From JAUMXJ01 sp041781135 (GTDB lineage Bacteria; Bacillota; Clostridia; Peptostreptococcales; Acidaminobacteraceae): DNA of 50,382 bases. Under the pieces are notes generated by a model. It worked only from the letters and a program-made list of their open reading frames with translations, was not told the origin of the DNA and did not search any database. This document shows, one piece after another, positions 5,604 to 13,287 of the stretch; position 1 is the first letter of the stretch, and each line of letters begins with the position of its first letter. Location of the stretch: positions 1 through 50,382 of the forward strand of contig JBHAZV010000041.1 of NCBI GenBank assembly GCA_041781135.1. The letters run 5' to 3'. Made by a program: the position numbers and the translations under genes.

Positions 5604-6959
5604 ATGAAAAAATTTTTTATCGGGCTGTATTACTTTATGTCTATTGGGTTCATATTATTGGTCGGGCAGGACTCCTTTCCGAAAGATAGCTTCCAGGTTG
5701 TAATTTTAATTTTGATGATTTTTGCGTCTTTGGCATTTTTTTTAGGGAATAAGCCACAGCACGTTCAAAAATCCGAATCGCCTTCCGAACCTGTTATAGT
5801 TGATGGTCATGTACAAGGCTTGTATGATAAGCTTTCAAAATCAAACACTGATATCAGTTTGCTACAAAGTGAAAATGCGAAGCTAAAAGATAAAAATAAA
5901 GATCTAAAACAAGAAATCAAAACGTTAACGCTTACCGCATTAATAGAGTATAACAAGCTTATAGTCGAGGAAAACCTTAATTCTGAAGAGGTTAAGTCTA
6001 AAATTGCGTTATTAGAAATTGAAGAAAAGGATTTGATTGAAAAAGGACACGCTCTTGAGTCAAAAAACACTCTCGATTCCAAAGTGGGAAGATCTAAAGC
6101 AAAGCAAATACTTAAAAGTTTTAATTCTGACGTAAATTCAATTCTTATTAATACGACACTTTCAAATTCGGAGGCCTCAAGGGCAAGAATAATAAAGGCC
6201 TTCGAGCAAGCTAACAAAGCTTTTGCAGACGAAAGTGTTGCTATTTCAAAAGATTATCTTACCTTGAAACTTCAGCGCCTTGATTTAACACTACTTGCAT
6301 TACAACGCAAACAAGATGAAATAGAGCAACAAAAAGCTATAAAAGAACAAATGCGCGAAGAAGAAAAAGTTAGACGAGAAATAGAAGCCGAGAAAAAGAA
6401 AATAGAGAAAGAAGTATCTCAATTTGCAGCTGAAAGTAAAAAGTTGATGGACTATCTCGCTAAAGCAAATTCAGACATCGAACGCAATCTATATGCGGAT
6501 AAAATCAAAGAGTTGGAAGAAAAAATCAAACTTCTTGAAGAGGATAAAAAACGTGTATTTGAGCGAGAAGCAAACACGAGAGCGGGCTTTGTGTATGTCA
6601 TTTCAAACATAGGCTCGTTTGGAGAAGATATATATAAAATCGGTATGACTCGCCGCCTTGAGCCGATGGATCGCGTAAAGGAGTTAGGCGACGCATCTGT
6701 TCCGTTCGAATTTGACGTTCACGCTATGATTTTTAGCGATGATGCCCCAGCGCTTGAGACACTGCTTCACCAAACGTTCAAGGATAAACAAGTGAACAAA
6801 GTCAATCCAAGAAAAGAATTTTTCAAGGTTTCTCTTACCGACATCGCCGAGTTGGTAAAAAAAGAGTTTAATGCTACTACCGAGTTCACTATGCTTGCGG
6901 AAGCAGCTCAGTATAGAGAATCGTTGCGTATAGCCGAAACTAGTAATGCTGCGACATAA
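5604..6959 (+). CDS. DUF4041 / T5orf172 (GIY-YIG, MUG113) membrane-coiled-coil protein
   Basis: This 451-aa protein begins with two hydrophobic segments (about 4-22 and 29-47), then long charged coiled coils (about 75-145 and 225-320) that flank a DUF4041-type region. The C-terminal T5orf172/MUG113 domain (about 325-415) is a GIY-YIG nuclease relative: GFVYVISN, then YKIGMTRR, a conserved Arg after it, LETLLHQTF and EFFKV. GIY-YIG domains cut DNA. Proteins with this domain pair recur in phage accessory regions, and a role in blocking other phages has been suggested for similar genes. It lies 17 nt after the repressor and 20 nt before the channel gene. A membrane-tethered nuclease is inferred, not shown. 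Confidence 0.8.
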   Translation: MKKFFIGLYYFMSIGFILLVGQDSFPKDSFQVVILILMIFASLAFFLGNKPQHVQKSESPSEPVIVDGHVQGLYDKLSKSNTDISLLQSENAKLKDKNKDLKQEIKTLTLTALIEYNKLIVEENLNSEEVKSKIALLEIEEKDLIEKGHALESKNTLDSKVGRSKAKQILKSFNSDVNSILINTTLSNSEASRARIIKAFEQANKAFADESVAISKDYLTLKLQRLDLTLLALQRKQDEIEQQKAIKEQMREEEKVRREIEAEKKKIEKEVSQFAAESKKLMDYLAKANSDIERNLYADKIKELEEKIKLLEEDKKRVFEREANTRAGFVYVISNIGSFGEDIYKIGMTRRLEPMDRVKELGDASVPFEFDVHAMIFSDDAPALETLLHQTFKDKQVNKVNPRKEFFKVSLTDIAELVKKEFNATTEFTMLAEAAQYRESLRIAETSNAAT

Positions 6960-6979
6960 AGGGATTCCTGAGAGAGATC

Positions 6980-7756
6980 ATGGTTCATAATAAGCGCATT
7001 AAAATCATTTATGAGATTGTTTTTATAGTGTTGTCTTTAGTTGCTGTTACAATCACGATTTTAGACATCATTGAAACCATCAATCTCGAAACTGATTCGC
7101 TTCTCCGGACAGTCGATGAAGCAATTACGTATGTTTTTATAGCCGACTACATCATCAGATTGTTGGCGACAAAAAACAAACGAACCTTTGTGAAATCAAA
7201 TATCCCTGACCTTATCGCGATAATACCGTTCAACTCTATTTTCAAGGTATTCCGAATCGCTAAAATTTTGAAAGTGGCCAGACTTGCAAAAATGACGAAG
7301 CTGCTTAGGTTAGTCGCGGTAGGCAGCCGGCTACTGAAAAGAACAAAAAGGATTTTGCGCACAAACGGCCTAAACAAAGCGTTGTGGTTCACGGCTGCAG
7401 TCATATTACTTGGATCCCTAGGTATTTATGTGGCAGAGAAAGGTCAGACAATTGATTCATTTTTTGATGCAATTTGGTGGTCGTTTGTCACAGCGACTAC
7501 TGTCGGTTACGGTGATATATCGCCGGCCACGGCCACCGGAAGACTAATCGCTGGAGTGTTGATGATAACGGGGATTGGAGCGATAGGCATGATTACGAGC
7601 GCGATTTCAACATACTTTATTAATGGGAAAGATCAGAAATTAACACCTGTTGAAAATGATTCTCTCAAGCAGTTCATTATAAGCTCAAACGAATTAAGCG
7701 ACAACGAAAAATCTGAACTTATTAACTACTTAGATTTCCTCAAAAGCAAGCGTTAG
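6980..7756 (+). CDS. Voltage-gated potassium channel (Kch/KvAP-type)
   Basis: This 258-aa protein has six predicted membrane segments. Segment S4 has a positive residue at every third position from Arg92 to Arg110 (R, K, K, R, K, K, R), which is a classic voltage sensor. The pore carries the selectivity filter TTVGYGD (173-179) between S5 and S6. The C-terminal tail is short and there is no RCK domain. It should pass K+ down its gradient when the membrane depolarises. Finding it inside a prophage operon, 20 nt after the GIY-YIG gene and 10 nt before int, is unusual. Cargo that triggers ion leakage on phage attack is one possibility. Confidence 0.9.
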   Translation: MVHNKRIKIIYEIVFIVLSLVAVTITILDIIETINLETDSLLRTVDEAITYVFIADYIIRLLATKNKRTFVKSNIPDLIAIIPFNSIFKVFRIAKILKVARLAKMTKLLRLVAVGSRLLKRTKRILRTNGLNKALWFTAAVILLGSLGIYVAEKGQTIDSFFDAIWWSFVTATTVGYGDISPATATGRLIAGVLMITGIGAIGMITSAISTYFINGKDQKLTPVENDSLKQFIISSNELSDNEKSELINYLDFLKSKR

Positions 7757-7766
7757 GAGGCTTTGT

Positions 7767-8852
7767 ATGACCGTAACACCTTACAAAAAGAAAGACGGCA
7801 AGACATACTATATGCTAAAAGCGTACGACGGTGTTGATCCCAAAACAGGGAAGCCGAAGTACATCTGCCGCAGGGGCTTCAAAACATCCAAGGACGCGCA
7901 TCTTGCATATTCTAAAATCATTGCCCAAAACGGTATAAAAACAAGCAAAAAACTAACATATCAGTATGTCTATGAAATGTGGATGGATGAGCATCGGACG
8001 CAGGTCAAGGAGTCCACGCTGAAAGCCGACATCACAAAGTTTGAACTACACATCCTTCCCACGATCGGTCATTATCTCATCGACAAAATTACGCACAAGG
8101 ACATGCAGGCCGCGGTCAACGAGTGGTCGAAAAGCCTCAAACGCACCGGTAAAATCAAGACCGCAGCGGGTGCCGTCTTCCGCTACGCGATGCAGCACGG
8201 ATATATTGATAAAAATCCTTTAGAGCTGGTTAAAGTACCTAAAAAGCACGAAGAAAAAACTTTTGAAAACTATCTGGATCGTGACGAACTCTGCACTTTC
8301 CTTGCGACTGCAGATGAAATTCTTTCAGAAAAGTGGTCAACATTTCTCCACCTACTCGCTTTTACTGGACTACGCAGAGGCGAAGCCCTCGCCCTCGAAT
8401 GGTCAGATATAGATTTTGACCTTGGCACACTTGAAGTCAATAAAAATCTTTCAAAAGCGTTCGAGAAGGCTGTTGTTTCGTCCACAAAGACCCAATCCAG
8501 CAATCGCACCATCTCACTTGGAAAGACGATTTTGGACCGCTTAAAAGCGTACAGAGATGTATGTGAAAGCAATACCCTTGTTTTCCCTAACACCTCTGGA
8601 GATCACATCACTATGTCACAGCCGCAGCGTAAGACTGCAGCTGTATGTAAAAAAGCTGGCATAAAACACATCACTCCCCACGGACTCAGACATACACACT
8701 GCTGCCTGCTCTTTGAAGCCGGTGCGTCAATTGCACAAGTGCAGCAAAGGCTCGGCCACAGCGACAGCAAGATCACGCTGGAAATCTATAACCATGTTAC
8801 CCGCTGGAAAGTCCGAGAGGCTGCTGAAATTTTCGAAAATTATATTTTTTGA
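7767..8852 (+). CDS. int: Tyrosine integrase of the element
   Basis: This 361-aa site-specific recombinase has an N-terminal arm-binding region (about 1-55), a SAM-like core-binding domain (about 65-150) and the catalytic domain. Active-site residues are visible: Arg203 in TGLRRGE, His305 and Arg308 in HGLRH, His331 in LGHSD, and the nucleophile Tyr341 in EIYNHV. AGGAGG stands just before the ATG. It is the last gene of the repressor operon and lies 83 bp from the attachment site, as expected for an integrase next to its own att. Being cotranscribed with the repressor is less usual and suggests continuous expression in the lysogen. Confidence 0.95.
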   Translation: MTVTPYKKKDGKTYYMLKAYDGVDPKTGKPKYICRRGFKTSKDAHLAYSKIIAQNGIKTSKKLTYQYVYEMWMDEHRTQVKESTLKADITKFELHILPTIGHYLIDKITHKDMQAAVNEWSKSLKRTGKIKTAAGAVFRYAMQHGYIDKNPLELVKVPKKHEEKTFENYLDRDELCTFLATADEILSEKWSTFLHLLAFTGLRRGEALALEWSDIDFDLGTLEVNKNLSKAFEKAVVSSTKTQSSNRTISLGKTILDRLKAYRDVCESNTLVFPNTSGDHITMSQPQRKTAAVCKKAGIKHITPHGLRHTHCCLLFEAGASIAQVQQRLGHSDSKITLEIYNHVTRWKVREAAEIFENYIF

Positions 8853-8935
8853 TACCCTCCAAGGTCAAAACCATGGTCAATAACACAATAAATAATGCAC
8901 GATCATTGAAATATAAGCAAAAACAAGGATGCACA

Positions 8936-8958
8936 TTCAAGTCCCTTCATCCGCACCA
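8936..8958 (+). other. Attachment site (attR): 3' end of a tRNA gene
   Basis: TTCAAGTCCC followed by TTCATCCGC and ACCA reads as a tRNA T-loop (TTCAAGT), the 3' strand of the T stem (CCCTT), the 3' strand of the acceptor stem (CATCCGC), the discriminator A and CCA. The matching 5' T-stem strand (AAGGG) is absent upstream, where the sequence reads GATGCACA, so only the last 23 nt of a tRNA are present. This is the usual scar where an element inserted in the 3' end of a tRNA gene. The complete tRNA should lie at the other end of the element, left of the window. An acceptor stem starting GCGGATG would suit a tRNA-Leu, but that is a guess. Confidence 0.85.
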
Positions 8959-8960
8959 TA

Positions 8961-8993
8961 AAAAAGAAATATCCTGAATGGATATTTCTTTTT
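8961..8993 (+). terminator. Hairpin terminator left behind from the target tRNA
   Basis: A perfect 14-bp stem (8961-8974 with 8980-8993, loop TGAAT) carries A-tracts and T-tracts on its two sides, so it can terminate in both directions. It begins 2 nt after the tRNA CCA and was probably the tRNA terminator before integration. It now ends the rightward integrase operon. Confidence 0.85.
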
Positions 8994-9003
8994 TATTTGA
9001 ACT

Positions 9004-9174
9004 TTAGCCACAAATAAAGCGCTTATTCCAAGTATAAACAGCTCCACTCCCCTCTTCAAGATCCTCCATCAGCTTCACTACAAAGACGCTCAGCACGAGC
9101 ACACAGGTAAGTGTTACAAAGCTGAATACCGTAATGTTTTTAATACATACTGCTTTTGAGATCATTTTCTTCAT
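9004..9174 (-). CDS. Possible small membrane protein, 56 aa
   Basis: The frame encodes MKKMISKAVCIKNITVFSFV, then VTLTCVLVLSVFVVKLMEDLEE and a polar tail. One strongly hydrophobic segment is predicted at about residues 12-36. AGGTGAG lies 9 nt upstream of the chosen ATG, and a TTG start 7 codons earlier is also possible. No family is recognised. It lies alone between the attachment site and maf and may not be a real gene. Confidence 0.35.
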   Translation of the reverse strand: MKKMISKAVCIKNITVFSFVTLTCVLVLSVFVVKLMEDLEEGSGAVYTWNKRFICG

Positions 9175-9272
9175 CTTCCATATCTCACCTTTCAATCCAT
9201 TCTATCCGAATTACAACACATGTCAAATTATGATAGCAAAAAAAGAGAGAAAACAATTACTGTTCTTCGGGA

Positions 9273-9914
9273 TTAATCTCCCCCATCGGATTTAGAAAAG
9301 ACTTCACAACGAGTCCGGAGCTGCCAATCATATTCCTTAAGCATCTCGTACACCTGGTACAGCGGCAAGCCCATTATATTGTAAAAATTGCCTTCGATTT
9401 TTTCCATAAAAAGACCGCCGCCTTCCTGTATACCATAAGAGCCGGACTTGTCGTAGGGTTTTTCCCTATCGACATAGTCTATTATTAATTTTTCGTCAAT
9501 TTTAGCAAATATTACCTTGCTCGTTTCGATAATATTTTTCTCGGGAATATCGCCAAGAAGCCAGACTGCACTGACGACCTCGTGCTCCCTGCCGTTAAGC
9601 CTGCACAGCATATCTATGGACTTTTGACGATTTTCACCCTTTCCGAATATCTCCCCATCCAATATCACAACAGTATCCGCAGAAAGCACCGCAATCTGCT
9701 GCTCAGGAAACATGCGCTTAAGCTGTTCATAAGCCGCAAGCGCTTTCCCTTTTGCAATCTCCGAAGTAATCTCAAGCACATCGCCCGTACGCCGCCTGAC
9801 GAACGCTTCATAAGCCTTTTCGTCAAAATCAGGCACAAACACTTCAAACTCAAACGGAAGCATAGCCATTATCTCTCTTCGACGCGGCGACGCGCTTGCA
9901 AGGTAAAGCTTCAT
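9273..9914 (-). CDS. maf: Maf-family nucleotide pyrophosphatase
   Basis: This 213-aa protein starts LYLASASPRRREIM, the Maf signature loop (SxSPRR). SADTVVILDGEIFGK (about 78-92) contains the catalytic Asp, and GSYGIQEGGGLFMEKIEGNFYN matches the conserved C-terminal block. The family hydrolyses modified or non-canonical NTPs to monophosphates and is linked to septum control in Bacillus. The length is slightly over the usual 190-200, with a polar extension at the C-terminus. The ATG overlaps the iorB stop by one base (TAATG), so it is the tail gene of the ior operon. Confidence 0.93.
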   Translation of the reverse strand: MKLYLASASPRRREIMAMLPFEFEVFVPDFDEKAYEAFVRRRTGDVLEITSEIAKGKALAAYEQLKRMFPEQQIAVLSADTVVILDGEIFGKGENRQKSIDMLCRLNGREHEVVSAVWLLGDIPEKNIIETSKVIFAKIDEKLIIDYVDREKPYDKSGSYGIQEGGGLFMEKIEGNFYNIMGLPLYQVYEMLKEYDWQLRTRCEVFSKSDGGD

Positions 9915-10504
9915 TACACCAACTCCAGACCTCTTCTAAACGCCTCGATATTGAGCTCCTGAAATTTTGGCTTGACCTGCTGCCTTATCAGCGCATCCCA
10001 ATCTGCATTGTCCTGAAGCTCCATCGCTTTTACGAGAGCACCGAGTATTATTATATTTATTGTTTTGACATTTCCAAGCTCCTTTGCGATATCTTCTGCG
10101 CGGAATGTCTTGACATCAGCCTTGGAGCGAATGTCATCCACCACTCCCTTAGGATAAACGGCATTTCCCGCAAGCACAGGAGCGGAAGGGATCTCAAATT
10201 CATTTATCAGTACTTTTCCGCCGCGTCTCAAATATTGCAGCCATTTTGCAGTCTCCATAGTCTCAAAAGAAACTATTACATCAGCCTGACCCTCTCCAAT
10301 AATAGGCGAAAACACCTCGGCGCCGTATCTTACCTGAGTCGTAACACTGCCGCCGCGCTGCGCCATTCCATGCACTTCGCTCATCTTGACATCATAGCCC
10401 GCCTCAATTAACCCCGCCGAAAGTATCTTAGACGCGAGGATGATCCCCTGACCGCCGACACCGCACAAAAGTATATTCTTTGTATCGCATTTAGCTGTAC
10501 TCAT
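9914..10504 (-). CDS. iorB: Indolepyruvate:ferredoxin oxidoreductase, beta subunit
   Basis: This 196-aa protein starts KNILLCGVGGQGIILASKIL, the GxGGQG motif of the gamma/POR domain. It continues with SEVHGMAQRGGSVTTQVR, typical of IorB. With IorA it oxidatively decarboxylates aryl pyruvates from tryptophan, phenylalanine and tyrosine to aryl-acetyl-CoA and reduces ferredoxin in the cytoplasm. Its start overlaps the iorA stop (TAATG). The pair indicates amino-acid fermentation in an anaerobe. Confidence 0.93.
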   Translation of the reverse strand: MSTAKCDTKNILLCGVGGQGIILASKILSAGLIEAGYDVKMSEVHGMAQRGGSVTTQVRYGAEVFSPIIGEGQADVIVSFETMETAKWLQYLRRGGKVLINEFEIPSAPVLAGNAVYPKGVVDDIRSKADVKTFRAEDIAKELGNVKTINIIILGALVKAMELQDNADWDALIRQQVKPKFQELNIEAFRRGLELV

Positions 10505-12285
10505 TACGCTTTCTCCTTTCTTGTGATCGCATCAAACGGACATGCCTGCATGCATACCTCGCAACCGAGGCAAGTATTAGGATTAATAGTTGACTTTTTC
10601 CTGTCTGTATTGAACTCTACAGACGGGCATCCCGTTCTTGTACACATTCTGCAGGCTCTGCACTTCTCTTCAACTACTTCGCAGACATACCTTGTTTCCA
10701 GGCCAAATTCCTCTATATCCATCTTAGAAAACTTTTTGAGCGCACACGGCCATCTCGTGATTATTACAGATGCCCCATCGTATGCGAACGCTGCTTCAAG
10801 AGCCTCGTCGACTTCCTTTGCCATAAGAGGATTTACAGTGACTACATGCTTTATGCCGACTGCCTTTACAAGCTGTTCAAGATCGATCATGGAAGCAGGT
10901 TCTCCGCTCAGCTTGAAACCTGTGCCCGGATTATCCTGATGTCCAGTCATGCCCGTAATTCTGTTGTCCAAAATCACAGAGACAGTATTTCCGCCATTAT
11001 ATGCGACATGTATCAAAGAGTTTATGCCTGTATGGAAAAAAGTAGAATCGCCGATTACCGCCACAACGCGCTTAGTTGGATCAAATTTTTCAAATACGCG
11101 CTTTGCGCCGTGTCCCATGGAAATTGAAGCTCCCATACAGATTACAGAATCCGTAGCATTTAGCGGAGGTGCTGAACCGAGGGTATAACATCCTATATCG
11201 CCGGTAATTACAACATTTTTCTTTTTACTAAGTGTATAGAAAAAACCTCTGTGCGGACAGCCCGAACAAAGCGTCGGCGGCCTTGCAACTATACTTTCGT
11301 CCGAAGCCCTGATAGTTTCACTCTGAACGCCGAGCAGCGCCTTTGCGACTATGTCCGGATTCAGTTCTCCGCACCTCGGCACTCTTTCTTTGCCGATTAC
11401 ATTTATCCCCTCTGCCCGCAGCTGTTCCTCAATAAAAGGTTCGAGTTCCTCAACCACATACAAAGTCTCGACCTGAGCCGCAAAATCTCTTATTTTTGCC
11501 ATGGGCAGCGGATAAGTAAACCCAAGTTTAAGATATGAAGCGCCGCTTCCAAATACTTCCTTCGCATAATTATATGCTATCCCCGATGTGATTATGCCGA
11601 TTTTCCTGTCGCCCCATTCGATTCGATTGAGTTCAGTCGTGTTTGAAAATTCCTCGAGCCTTTTCAGCTTTTCTTCTACCACAGGATGCGCCGCCTTGGC
11701 ATTTGCAGGCGCCGAAATAAATTTTTGCGGTTTTTTAACATATGGAATATAAGGCGGCTCGATTCTCTCGCCTTCAGTCACAAGACTTTTTGAATGACAC
11801 ACCCTTGTCGTCATCCTGAAAAGCACCGCAACGTCAAACTGCTCCGAAATCTCAAAGGCTTTTTTGACATAGTCGAGCGACTCCTGTGAATTGGAGGGCT
11901 CTATACAGCAAATCTTTGCAAACTTCGCATAATACCTGTTGTCCTGCTCATTCTGAGAACTATGACACCCGGGATCATCTGCGCTCACAAGCACCAGCCC
12001 GCCGGTAATGCCCGTGTAAGATATTGTAAACAGCGGATCTGCGGCGACATTCACTCCGACATGTTTCATCGCCGCAATAGACCTCGCACCCGCCATAGAA
12101 GCTCCAATAACTGTTTCAAGCGCAACTTTCTCGTTGGTCGCCCATTCAGAAACTATTTCTCTGTATTCCGAAATATTCTCCAAAATCTCTGTTGAAGGAG
12201 TTCCAGGATAGGCGCTCGCATATGTCACCCCTGCCTCGTAAGCTCCCCTCGCGACCGCTTCATTGCCGGTCATCAATTTTTTCAT
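10504..12285 (-). CDS. iorA: Indolepyruvate:ferredoxin oxidoreductase, alpha subunit
   Basis: This 593-aa protein begins KKLMTGNEAVARGAYEAGV, then YPGTPSTEI, the pyrimidine-binding POR domain. The thiamine-diphosphate domain shows CSGCPHRG, GDIGCYTLG and GDSTFFHTG. The C-terminus has two ferredoxin-like cysteine clusters, CRACRMCTRTGCP and CLGCEVCMQACP, for iron-sulfur clusters. Length and domain order match the family. It oxidises aryl pyruvates to aryl-acetyl-CoA with reduction of ferredoxin. The gene follows the phosphate acyltransferase by 63 bp, which could conserve the acyl-CoA as acyl phosphate. Confidence 0.95.
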   Translation of the reverse strand: MKKLMTGNEAVARGAYEAGVTYASAYPGTPSTEILENISEYREIVSEWATNEKVALETVIGASMAGARSIAAMKHVGVNVAADPLFTISYTGITGGLVLVSADDPGCHSSQNEQDNRYYAKFAKICCIEPSNSQESLDYVKKAFEISEQFDVAVLFRMTTRVCHSKSLVTEGERIEPPYIPYVKKPQKFISAPANAKAAHPVVEEKLKRLEEFSNTTELNRIEWGDRKIGIITSGIAYNYAKEVFGSGASYLKLGFTYPLPMAKIRDFAAQVETLYVVEELEPFIEEQLRAEGINVIGKERVPRCGELNPDIVAKALLGVQSETIRASDESIVARPPTLCSGCPHRGFFYTLSKKKNVVITGDIGCYTLGSAPPLNATDSVICMGASISMGHGAKRVFEKFDPTKRVVAVIGDSTFFHTGINSLIHVAYNGGNTVSVILDNRITGMTGHQDNPGTGFKLSGEPASMIDLEQLVKAVGIKHVVTVNPLMAKEVDEALEAAFAYDGASVIITRWPCALKKFSKMDIEEFGLETRYVCEVVEEKCRACRMCTRTGCPSVEFNTDRKKSTINPNTCLGCEVCMQACPFDAITRKEKA

Positions 12286-12348
12286 ACCATCCCCCGAATA
12301 TTAAAATATTTATATTTTTATATCTGCCGATTTTGTAATTATTTAATC

Positions 12349-13263
12349 TTACAACTGTCTGGCGACAAGCGCCGCCAAAGCTATTGAATACAGCTTAACA
12401 TCGGCGGTATCCGCCCTTGAAGTAAGCACCACAGGCACTCTCGCTCCCATGATGCAGCCTGCCGACCTCGCGTTTCCAAGGTATGTAAGCGCTTTGCCTA
12501 TTCCGTTTCCCATTCCTATGTCGTGTACAAGCAGCACATCCGCATTTCCGGCAACCTCGCTCCTGAACCCTTTGATTTCCGCCGCCTCACTTGACACAGC
12601 TAAATCGAGAGCAAGCGGTCCTGCCACGACAACACCTCCTCCGAACGCGCCCTCTTGGCACATTGTCTGTAGAGCAGCCGCATCTACAGTCGCCTGCATT
12701 TTTTCATTGACTTTTTCCTTTGCTGCGAGCGCAGCAACCTTGATACGCTCGATTCCGAGTGAACGGGCGCACAGCACCGCATTGTCCACAATGCGCTTTT
12801 TATCATCCAACCCCGGTGCAATATTCATACCGCCGTCGGTAAGCAAGAGCAGCTTGTGATAAAACGGCGATTCATATACCATCACATGGCTGAGAAGAGA
12901 ATCAGTTCGGAGTCCAAACTCCTTGTTAAGCACCGCCTTTAATATTATAGAAGTATCTAACAGCCCCTTCATCAAAAAATCTGCCCTTCCGTCCGCAACA
13001 AGTCTGCACGCCCTGTCAGCAGAATCCGCAAGACCTTCCGCCGCAACTATTTCGAAATTAGATATATCGAGCAGATTTTCAGCGGCGACAGCCCTTATCT
13101 TTGCCGCATCTCCTACTAATATTGGTTCGGCAATCCCCACCGCAGCCGCATCGCAAACTGCTCGCAGAGCGTCCGCATCCTCTGCCGCGGCAAGCGCAAG
13201 CCGCCTTCTGCCGTCCGCCGCGCCGCGCACTGCTTCCATGATTTCTTCAAGTCTTTTAATCAT
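12349..13263 (-). CDS. Phosphate butyryltransferase/acetyltransferase family enzyme
   Basis: This 304-aa protein of the PTA_PTB family exchanges CoA for phosphate on an acyl-CoA. Supporting segments are ADFLMKGLLDTSIILKAVL, GGMNIAPGLDDKKRIVDNAV, and near the end DIGMGNGIGKALTYLGNA and GARVPVVLTSRAD. Length matches phosphate butyryltransferase (about 300 aa). AGGAG lies 5 nt before the ATG at 13263, with a GTG one codon earlier. Its position next to iorAB suggests that aryl- or branched acyl-CoA is turned into acyl phosphate for ATP formation. No acyl kinase gene is visible here. Substrate range cannot be read from sequence. Confidence 0.85.
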   Translation of the reverse strand: MIKRLEEIMEAVRGAADGRRRLALAAAEDADALRAVCDAAAVGIAEPILVGDAAKIRAVAAENLLDISNFEIVAAEGLADSADRACRLVADGRADFLMKGLLDTSIILKAVLNKEFGLRTDSLLSHVMVYESPFYHKLLLLTDGGMNIAPGLDDKKRIVDNAVLCARSLGIERIKVAALAAKEKVNEKMQATVDAAALQTMCQEGAFGGGVVVAGPLALDLAVSSEAAEIKGFRSEVAGNADVLLVHDIGMGNGIGKALTYLGNARSAGCIMGARVPVVLTSRADTADVKLYSIALAALVARQL

Positions 13264-13287
13264 CACATCTCCTGTATTTTAAGTCTG

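Noticed and set aside
8853..8935. Integrase arm-type sites (GGTCAA repeated at about 8863 and 8875)
   Set aside because: Only two short copies are seen, and the word is too short to call without a comparison.
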